DNA of 5,188 nucleotides, taken from contig JAEDIW010000094.1 of NCBI GenBank assembly GCA_016296655.1, positions 1-5,188 on the forward strand, in the 5' to 3' direction. This DNA is from Treponema sp. Lineage in GTDB: Bacteria > Spirochaetota > Spirochaetia > Treponematales > Treponemataceae. Made by a program: the position numbers and the translations under genes. Shown here piece after piece: positions 1 through 4,906 of this stretch. The number at the start of each line of letters is the position of its first letter. Positions within the stretch are counted from its first letter, which is position 1. The notes beneath the pieces were generated by a model, which searched no databases, was not told the DNA's origin, and saw nothing but the letters and a program-made list of their open reading frames with translations.

Positions 1-90
1 TGGCAAGCCATTTATGGCGAACCAAAGCCACCGGCTCTGCCGGTGGTAATTTACTTTTATGTTATCCATATAGTCTTCATTAAAATCTGA
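1..90 (+). other. Open frame tail running in from the left edge
   Basis: Frame 1 is open from the first base to a TGA at 88-90, giving 29 codons that begin WQAIYGEPKPP. It could be the last codons of a gene outside the window, or a chance reading through the 28-46 palindrome, whose translation gives the proline-rich PKPPALP. The later part is hydrophobic (VVIYFYVIHIVFIKI) and is not recognisable as a known family end. I record it because it touches the edge. A palindrome inside the last codons would be unusual for an ordinary gene, so chance or mobile-element sequence is more likely. Confidence 0.15.
7..47. repeat. Paired palindromes at left edge, possible mobile-element end
   Basis: Two short palindromes lie close together. 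The first is GCCAT-TT-ATGGC at 7-18. The second is a perfect 8-bp GC-rich stem, CCACCGGC-TCT-GCCGGTGG at 28-46, which a G·T pair at 27/47 can extend. The second stem stands out in otherwise A/T-rich DNA. It is not followed by a convincing T-run on either strand, so it is a poor intrinsic terminator. Compact subterminal hairpins with tiny loops are typical of IS200/IS605-type elements and REP-like sequences. The call as an element end rests on that resemblance only; no transposase is visible in the window. Confidence 0.35.
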
Positions 91-101
91 TTCGTTAGAT
101 T
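84..101 (+). other. Small stem-loop with a UUCG loop
   Basis: AATCTGA at 84-90 pairs with TTAGATT at 95-101 through six Watson-Crick pairs and one G·U pair. The loop is TTCG, which in RNA is the stable UUCG tetraloop, although here the closing pair is A-U rather than the favoured C-G. No T-run follows. It may be part of a 3' untranslated region or chance. Confidence 0.25.
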
Positions 102-144
102 GCAATTGTAACCTCATATATTTCAATAATTTTATTTCCAAAGA

Positions 145-196
145 AAGCGTCCATAAATAAATAAACCTTTGTTTTCTGTCGAACCTATGGACGCTT
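145..196 (+). ncRNA. Long-stem hairpin of unknown role, possible structured RNA
   Basis: AAGCGTCCATA at 145-155 is the perfect reverse complement of TATGGACGCTT at 186-196, giving an uninterrupted 11-bp stem around a 30-nt A/T-rich loop. A second hairpin and a T-run follow immediately (198-232), so the whole block reads like a small structured transcript with its own terminator on the plus strand. No promoter is evident. It could equally be a 3' untranslated structure of a gene to the left, a pair of inverted repeats from an inserted element, or, on the minus strand, a 3' structure of the ATPase operon. It matches no RNA family that I can name. Confidence 0.3.
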
Positions 197-197
197 A

Positions 198-232
198 CCC
201 TGCTGCTGCTTTTGAGCCAGGGATGTTTTTTT
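198..232 (+). terminator. Probable intrinsic terminator, plus strand
   Basis: CCCTG at 198-202 pairs with CAGGG at 218-222, and an inner GCT/AGC pairing can partly extend the stem. Seven consecutive T residues follow at 226-232. The stem is short and the loop has about 15 nt, so the terminator would be modest. It would end a rightward transcript from the structured block at 145-196 or from beyond the left edge. It does not serve the ATPase operon, which is transcribed leftward. Confidence 0.45.
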
Positions 233-354
233 CGGTTCTGTAATAATTATAATGAATCACTCTGTCATTTTGTAAGAGAGTAAACTATGGCAATGCAAAA
301 ATATTTGATAATGTTCCTTCATAAGAATAATATATACTTAGCAATTTTATGAAA

Positions 355-969
355 CTAAAAATCTTCAGGATGCACATCTGAACAACTGGCCCATCCTGAA
401 AGGATACTAATTCTTTTATAAAAATGCTGATCAATTTTGTATTTTTCTCTTCCTAAATATAAATCATCCAGTGCTGCATCCGAATATATTGATAATTTTT
501 TTAGCCAGAAGAATTCCCAATATCTGTTTTCACTGGTGTCTGGCATTTTGCAATAATAATTATATAAAAGCCAACATGCTCCACGTCCTCCGTTTTTTGC
601 AAGTTCTTTAACAAGTTCTCTGTTTTTTTCTTGTGCTTTTATGACGCTTTCAAAGTTGTCCTGAATGCATTTTTTTATGAATGCTTTTGCTTTAGTAAAC
701 AGCAGGTCTATATCTTCATCTTGAATTTTTTCTTCTGTCACTTGGTCTTCCCCAATAAACAGTGTTATGGTAATTTCGTTTTCCTTGTCTGTATCATCAT
801 AGGTATAGGCAATGACATCTATCTTATCCTTATGCCTGCTGTTTTCTTCAATTCGAAAGGATTTTAGAACTGATGATTTTTCAAGATGAATAAAAAAGCT
901 TCTATTATGTATTGCAATGGAGCATGGTTCAGTAAACTTCCAATCCTTGATTTCATATCCTAAATCCAA
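355..969 (-). CDS. Small protein of unknown function downstream of AAA+ ATPase, possible Sel1-like repeat
   Basis: I do not recognise this protein. I place the start at the TTG codon at 967-969, giving about 204 residues. That TTG has a good Shine-Dalgarno (AAAGGAG) nine bases upstream, while upstream in-frame starts near 1014-1020 have none. Roughly residues 8-75 look strand-rich, with alternating hydrophobic stretches. Residues 85-125 look like charged helix. Residues 126-172 contain a Gly-Ala-x-Trp-Leu-Leu-Tyr segment, then Trp-x-x-x-x-Trp-Leu-Lys-Lys and Ser-Asp-Ala-Ala-Leu, spaced like one degenerate Sel1/TPR-type helical pair. No signal peptide or membrane segment is seen, so it is probably cytoplasmic. 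The 5' end overlaps the ATPase gene by 17 bp, which implies translational coupling and a shared job, perhaps as adaptor or substrate receptor of the ATPase; this is inference. The gene is surely coding, but its function is open. Confidence 0.7.
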   Translation of the reverse strand: MDLGYEIKDWKFTEPCSIAIHNRSFFIHLEKSSVLKSFRIEENSRHKDKIDVIAYTYDDTDKENEITITLFIGEDQVTEEKIQDEDIDLLFTKAKAFIKKCIQDNFESVIKAQEKNRELVKELAKNGGRGACWLLYNYYCKMPDTSENRYWEFFWLKKLSIYSDAALDDLYLGREKYKIDQHFYKRISILSGWASCSDVHPEDF

Positions 970-3253
970 TTGTCTTTTCTCCTTTCTTTTCTTCCTGAAT
1001 TGCACATAGTTCATCAACAATAATGGAAGAATTAATCTCTGCTTTTGACATGAATTTTATTTTTCCTGCCAGAGAACCAAAATCTCCTGGTGTTACAGAT
1101 GAATATCTTGTAATTCTTTCTATTTCTTCATTGCTGAATGCGATATTGCCAAAGAAATTATTCATCATTTTTATTATTCCATCTTCATTGAGCGGCTTGA
1201 ATTCTGACATGATGTGAAATCTTCTCTGTAAGGCAGGATCCATCAGGTTTCTTAAATTTGTTGTGCAGATAAGTATTCCGGAAAATTCTTCCATTTGAGT
1301 AAGGAATTCATTCACCATGGTGCGTTCCCAGCTGTTCTTTGCATTGCTTCGATCGCAAAAAAAGGAATCAGCTTCGTCAAAGAGAAGTATTGCATCATTT
1401 GCCTCAGCTTCTGCAAAAGCATTCCTTATGTTTGCTTCATTTTCGCCAACATAGCTGCTCATTATGTCGCTTGCCCTCTTAAGTATTATCTGCTTGTTCA
1501 GTTTAGTGGATATGTATCTTGCAAGTTCAGTTTTTCCTGTTCCACTTGCACCATATAGAAGAATTCTGATGCCATTATCAGAAGCAAAAGAATTATATTT
1601 GTGGTCTTCACGATAGCTCACAGAGTTTTCAATCATTTTAACAATGCTGTCAGCTGGAATCGATGAATTCAATACAGACAGATCGTAGGAATCCCTCACA
1701 TGTTCTTGGAGCTTTGATTTTCCATAAAGAAGAGTTGAATTTGATTCAAGAACATTATTTATGTCTGAAAGAATGGTTTCTTCATTTTCCTTTGTCAGGT
1801 CCATTCCCCTGATAGTCTTTATAATGTTGTCTACAGAACTACCCGTCAGATGATACTTCGTGCAAAGATCAAGAATATTTTCCTTAAGATTTTTTTGCAG
1901 TCTGATTTTTTTCAGCTTTGATTCTGTAATTGCCCTTATCATTTTTTTTGGCATTTCATCAAAATGAATTGAATAGGTGAACCTTCTGAGTGTAGATTCA
2001 TCAAGCTCATTGGTATAGTTTAAAATCCAGATTACTTTGTTACTGCTTGTTTCAAGCATTTTGTTTACTGTACCTTTTGAGGGCAAAGTGGTTTTTATTC
2101 CAAAACCAATACTTATTGTTTTTAATATTCCTTCAGCTTCGTCTACAATTATTATTGAATTTTCATGATTTACAGATAGAAGACAATTGATTTTATAAAG
2201 GGCTGCTTCAGCTGATATTTCTGATTCAAGCTTGTTATTATAAACTAGGGTTTCCATTCCGGTTGCCTTTGCAATGGCCTTTGCGAATTCTGTTTTACCC
2301 GAACCTGGAAAACCGTACAGAAGAATATTTGCCGCAGAATTGCCCGAGAGAATTTTCTTTATAAGTTCCGTTTTATCTTTCTTTATTGAAAAGCTTTCAA
2401 GAGGATATGTTGACTTGAGGCTGTTTTTCTTGATTACTTCATTAAAATAGGAATTCATGCTTTGATTTTCAATGCACACTATTGCATCCATTGACAGTTC
2501 ATAATAGTCTGAGATGAATCCAAAGGAATGGAGTTTTTCACCATGCTTGACCAGTGCACTAATTTCCTTGACACTTTTGTTAATCATTGCGGCAAGCATT
2601 GTTTCTCTGTCCAGAGAACAAAGCAGGGAAGACAGCGTTTTATGGAATTCATTGACCGAATTAACCCTGTAGCAGCAGTTCAGCAGGTTTGCTTCTTCCG
2701 CTGTCAGTTTGAGTGTATCCTTTATGAATTTTACTTTTGAAAGATTTCTGGCGCTATCAAGAATTTCCCTTGGAACCTTTACTGCTTTTGGAATAATGAA
2801 TTCTTTTCCAGATATATTTTCCTTGTCTTCGTGAAAGAATATGCATCCTAGAATTTTTTGATAAAGGTTTTGGTTTCTTGTAAAAATACAGCGGCACATG
2901 TTTACCTTAAATTCGTCTGTTGTCATGAATAAGCCGCATGAACTGTATATGTCATAGTCCTCATGGAATTCCATTTCCAGTTTTTCTCTTGTGTCAAAGG
3001 GATGGGTGTCATCCGGGCATGTTTTTTTAGGAGTCAGTTTTCCCTGTGCAATCAGCCTTTTTATGAATGCCTTTAAAACTCTGTCTGCGTGATCTTTTAG
3101 ATTAAGCTTTGCAATGAGGGAATCCAGTAGCATCTGGCATTCTGAATAGCTTTTTGATGATACCAATTCTGCGCTAAGTCTATATAAGTAAAGTGCAAGA
3201 ATTTTTGCATCTTCCCTTGAAACTCTTCTTAAAGTAGTAACTGATTTGCTCAT
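953..3253 (-). CDS. Tandem AAA+ ATPase (two ATPase domains) with helical N-terminal region
   Basis: A 766-residue cytoplasmic protein expected to couple ATP hydrolysis to remodelling or unfolding of a partner. Residues 1 to about 285 are mostly helical, with scattered cysteines, and match no family I can name. The first AAA+ domain has Walker A GFPGSGKT (314-321), Walker B IIIVDEAE with Asp371-Glu372, a sensor-1 Asn near 412 and paired arginines 423-424; I see no aromatic pore loop. The second is a classical AAA module: Walker A GASGTGKT (568-575), pore-loop SYVGE (600-604), Walker B ILLFDEAD (Asp626-Glu627), sensor-1 TTN (664-666), arginine fingers in LQRRF (675-679) and a TPGDF motif near 721-725. 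Both sites look competent. The second resembles the Cdc48/spastin/FtsH clade, so a hexameric ring is likely. The start at 3253 is set by GGAGG seven bases upstream; the ATG at 3280 lies before that site. It overlaps the downstream small gene, and its substrate is unknown. Confidence 0.9.
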   Translation of the reverse strand: MSKSVTTLRRVSREDAKILALYLYRLSAELVSSKSYSECQMLLDSLIAKLNLKDHADRVLKAFIKRLIAQGKLTPKKTCPDDTHPFDTREKLEMEFHEDYDIYSSCGLFMTTDEFKVNMCRCIFTRNQNLYQKILGCIFFHEDKENISGKEFIIPKAVKVPREILDSARNLSKVKFIKDTLKLTAEEANLLNCCYRVNSVNEFHKTLSSLLCSLDRETMLAAMINKSVKEISALVKHGEKLHSFGFISDYYELSMDAIVCIENQSMNSYFNEVIKKNSLKSTYPLESFSIKKDKTELIKKILSGNSAANILLYGFPGSGKTEFAKAIAKATGMETLVYNNKLESEISAEAALYKINCLLSVNHENSIIIVDEAEGILKTISIGFGIKTTLPSKGTVNKMLETSSNKVIWILNYTNELDESTLRRFTYSIHFDEMPKKMIRAITESKLKKIRLQKNLKENILDLCTKYHLTGSSVDNIIKTIRGMDLTKENEETILSDINNVLESNSTLLYGKSKLQEHVRDSYDLSVLNSSIPADSIVKMIENSVSYREDHKYNSFASDNGIRILLYGASGTGKTELARYISTKLNKQIILKRASDIMSSYVGENEANIRNAFAEAEANDAILLFDEADSFFCDRSNAKNSWERTMVNEFLTQMEEFSGILICTTNLRNLMDPALQRRFHIMSEFKPLNEDGIIKMMNNFFGNIAFSNEEIERITRYSSVTPGDFGSLAGKIKFMSKAEINSSIIVDELCAIQEEKKGEKTIGFRI

Positions 3254-3260
3254 TACAATA

Positions 3261-3265
3261 CCTCC
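3261..3265 (-). promoter_or_regulatory. Ribosome binding site deciding the ATPase start
   Basis: On the minus strand the bases read GGAGG, followed by seven bases and the ATG at 3251-3253. This consensus site supports the 766-residue protein over the nine-residue-longer reading from 3280, whose own upstream sequence (AAATCTTAATCT) has no Shine-Dalgarno match. Confidence 0.85.
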
Positions 3266-3304
3266 GATGTTGTTAAACATAGATTAAGATTTAAAAATGG
3301 CTAG

Positions 3305-3362
3305 TCCTCTGCATTAAGATAGTGTTCCTCCATCAGTTGACACCTGTTTTAGATGCAGAGGA
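3305..3362. promoter_or_regulatory. Perfect 10-bp inverted repeat between divergent operons
   Basis: TCCTCTGCAT at 3305-3314 is exactly repeated in inverse orientation as ATGCAGAGGA at 3353-3362, with 38 bp between the arms and 48 bp between their centres. It lies in the roughly 220-bp gap between the two divergent gene pairs. The centre spacing is close to a whole number of helical turns, which would suit a dimeric regulator binding both half sites on one face, but a transcript stem-loop is an alternative. A TTGACA match at 3337-3342 lies between the arms. No regulator gene is present in the window. Confidence 0.4.
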
Positions 3363-3369
3363 TTTACTC

Positions 3370-3397
3370 TTGTCGATTTTTTTTATTGATCTATATT
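3370..3397 (+). promoter_or_regulatory. Candidate promoter of the Cys-rich/PARG-like operon
   Basis: A TTGTCG box at 3370-3375 is separated by 16 bp from TATATT at 3392-3397, a five-of-six match to the consensus -10. Initiation near 3404 would leave a leader of about 70 nt before the start at 3474. The -35 match is weak (three of six). The TTGACA at 3337-3342 is a perfect -35 box but has only a poor -10 at the right distance. On the opposite strand I find only weak candidates for the ATPase operon, such as TTAATG, 17 bp, then TTAAAT, ending close upstream of its start. Confidence 0.3.
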
Positions 3398-3473
3398 TAT
3401 CTCGTTGATGCAGTCGGTTTTAATTCGGCTGTCTGTATTATATGCCATTGGCAGACTAAGAGGAGATATGGTA

Positions 3474-3905
3474 ATGGTTCCTGAACATTTTGAATATTCT
3501 GAAAATGATCCAAGGGAAAAAACTTGCGGAGACTGTAAACACAGATGGGTGGCTTTTCATTTGGCAACGGGAACAAGTTTCTGCAATCTTCATAACTACA
3601 GGACACAGGCTTCCTGCTTTCATATATGTGATGACTGGCTTGAAGATGACAGGGAAAAAGTTACAATGACAGATGATATGGGCCATGCTTTTAGAATGCC
3701 AAAAATGGAAAACTCAGGCTTCATAAAAACCTATAGCCTTGAAAATCATTGCCCCACATGTTCTTACTGTCAGAAAGAAATTGATTTTTATTATTGTAAA
3801 AAATGGTTTGAAGAACTTGAAGGTCAGGAAAGGACCTGCAGAATGTGTGAGGTTGGAACTTTTGGAAAATGCAAGTTTTACAATCACATTGAAGGGGAAA
3901 ATTAA
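3474..3905 (+). CDS. Cysteine-rich, probably zinc-binding protein of unknown function
   Basis: A 143-residue soluble protein with 12 cysteines in two clusters. The N-terminal cluster has a CGDC knuckle (Cys18, Cys21), then FCNLH (Cys37, His40) and Cys48/Cys52 in CFHIC. The C-terminal cluster has CPTCSYC (Cys93, 96, 99), Cys108, CRMC (Cys122, 125) and Cys133. This spacing suits two structural zinc sites, each built from a CxxC knuckle plus distant ligands; a redox or iron-sulphur role is less likely but not excluded. I cannot assign a family. The start at the ATG of 3474-3476 is chosen because AGAGGAG (3459-3465) lies eight bases before it; the in-frame ATG at 3468 is only two bases from that site, and the one at 3405 lacks one. 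Its TAA shares a base with the ATG of the PARG-like gene, so both are probably translated from one mRNA. A DNA-, RNA- or protein-binding partner role for the hydrolase-like protein is inference. Confidence 0.8.
   Translation: MVPEHFEYSENDPREKTCGDCKHRWVAFHLATGTSFCNLHNYRTQASCFHICDDWLEDDREKVTMTDDMGHAFRMPKMENSGFIKTYSLENHCPTCSYCQKEIDFYYCKKWFEELEGQERTCRMCEVGTFGKCKFYNHIEGEN
3891..3898 (+). promoter_or_regulatory. Ribosome binding site of the PARG-like gene inside the upstream gene
   Basis: GAAGGGGA lies within the last codons of the Cys-rich gene, with about seven bases between its AAGGGG core and the ATG at 3905-3907. With the TAATG stop/start overlap, this indicates translational coupling and roughly balanced synthesis of the two proteins. 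Confidence 0.7.
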
Positions 3906-4906
3906 TGAAATGCATTACAAAATTGGGAAGCAGGAAAATCACAGTCAGGAAACTTCTGGAAAAATACAAGCCAGATTATGGTGGATACAAGCAGGTTCTT
4001 TTTGAACGCGCATGGAAAAAATTCAGTTTAAATCCTGATTACGAAAACATTGTCATTGAGACTGAAAAATATCAATGTAAGGACATAATGAAAATTTCCT
4101 GTTCCTTGCATGATAAAGAAAATCCTGTGACCATAGTTGAAGCTGCAGATGGATTTTTTGATTACAGTGACAGAAGTGATGCAGAAAAAGAAGTCTGGTA
4201 TCTCAATTTTGCAGACAAACTTCTATTTGGATTTTATGACAGCGACATGTTTGGACAGGACGAAATTCAGACACTTGAACATCCGGCCTTGGCTGCAGTA
4301 AGGAAATGGCTTGATTCAAAAAAATACAAGGGATATGAAGCCTTGACCATTACTGACAGGCAGCCGACACCTTTTTTAGTCAGGAATGTTCCCTGGTGGA
4401 TAAATGTCAACAACCATGACTATCCGATTTATGGCTGGAAATTTGGAGATGCATGCCAGAAGGAAAATTATCCGCTTCTTGATCAGGCTGTTACTGTAAG
4501 ACAAAGTGACCAGCTGAACAACATAATTGCCATGGCTGCTCCTGCATGTGGAAAGGGAACATATACCGAATCCCAGATTTCCGAAGCCTTAAGTGCTGCA
4601 ATGGCAGGATTCGGAGGTGCCGTAGAAAATTCAAGAAGATACGGAAAAAGAACAGTCATTCATTCCGGTCGCTGGGGAGCCGGGGCTTTTGGAGGCAATG
4701 AGGAACTATTGCTGGCAGTTCAGATTATTGCAGCAAGAATTTCCGGGGTGGACCATCTTGTTCTTCACGCAGTGAATGAAGAATGCCTTGAAAATGCAAT
4801 GAAGCTTGTGGCTCAAATAGAGGAAACTGAAATTCAAAAGGCGATTAATATAGTTCAGCATATACATTCAAAAAAATACATGTGGGGACTGAGTGACGGC
4901 AATTAG
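3905..4906 (+). CDS. Divergent PARG-type poly(ADP-ribose) glycohydrolase-like macrodomain protein
   Basis: A 333-residue cytoplasmic protein. Landmarks of the PARG catalytic domain (macrodomain enzymes that cleave ADP-ribose chains) occur in order. WYLNFADK (98-105) fits the strand before the catalytic loop. FGFYDSDMFGQDEI (108-121) sits where the family has GGG...QEEI, retaining Gln118 and Glu120 but with Asp119 for the first glutamate. HPALA (126-130) follows, as a His/Asn-Pro-Glu-Leu motif does in PARG. Residues 226-236 end in a Gly-Phe matching the KAYCGF stretch. SGRWGAGAFGGN (254-265) closely resembles the diphosphate-binding TGNWGCGAFGGD, followed by the expected helix AVQIIAARISG and strand DHLVLHAVN. 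Residues 1-90 and 295-333 are outside the recognisable core. The missing glycine triplet and Arg in place of Asn256 leave activity uncertain: it may be a hydrolase with altered specificity, or only an ADP-ribose binder. The 1-bp overlap with the Cys-rich gene implies an operon. Fold assignment is fairly sure; activity is not. Confidence 0.7.
   Translation: MKCITKLGSRKITVRKLLEKYKPDYGGYKQVLFERAWKKFSLNPDYENIVIETEKYQCKDIMKISCSLHDKENPVTIVEAADGFFDYSDRSDAEKEVWYLNFADKLLFGFYDSDMFGQDEIQTLEHPALAAVRKWLDSKKYKGYEALTITDRQPTPFLVRNVPWWINVNNHDYPIYGWKFGDACQKENYPLLDQAVTVRQSDQLNNIIAMAAPACGKGTYTESQISEALSAAMAGFGGAVENSRRYGKRTVIHSGRWGAGAFGGNEELLLAVQIIAARISGVDHLVLHAVNEECLENAMKLVAQIEETEIQKAINIVQHIHSKKYMWGLSDGN

Larger units (their letters stand above)
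91..354. other. Non-coding interval left of the ATPase operon
   Basis: I see no credible protein-coding gene on either strand between the left-edge frame and the stop of the leftward operon. The interval contains the structured element at 145-232. It also has an imperfect candidate hairpin at the end of the leftward operon, formed by TTCATAA at 318-324 and TTATGAA at 347-353 with a 22-nt loop. Read on the minus strand, that hairpin is not followed by a T-run, so it does not qualify as an intrinsic terminator. The rest is A/T-rich without evident repeats. Confidence 0.5.

Noticed and set aside
200..209. CTGCTGCTGC triplet run as a microsatellite
   Set aside because: It is only three units long and is explained as part of the terminator hairpin.
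318..353. TTCATAA/TTATGAA pair as terminator of the leftward operon
   Set aside because: It is a seven-bp A/T-only stem with a 22-nt loop and no T-run on the minus strand; probably chance in A/T-rich DNA.
1023..1558. Plus-strand open frames opposite the second AAA+ domain
   Set aside because: They are the antisense of a clearly conserved ATPase domain, lack ribosome sites and give no recognisable protein.
3254..3280. Nine-residue N-terminal extension of the ATPase from the ATG at 3280
   Set aside because: The GGAGG ribosome site lies inside this stretch, seven bases before the ATG at 3253, and nothing similar precedes 3280.
3337..3366. Perfect TTGACA as the main promoter of the rightward operon
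   Set aside because: The hexamer at the correct distance (GATTTA, 18 bp) matches the -10 consensus at only two positions. It is kept only as part of the divergent control region.
3405..3473. Longer reading of the Cys-rich protein from the ATG at 3405
   Set aside because: There is no ribosome site before 3405, and the added 23 residues lie over the probable leader. AGAGGAG at 3459-3465 fits the start at 3474.
3739..4005. Plus-strand frame of 88 codons spanning the Cys-rich/PARG-like junction
   Set aside because: It overlaps two better-supported genes in another frame and has no domain pattern.
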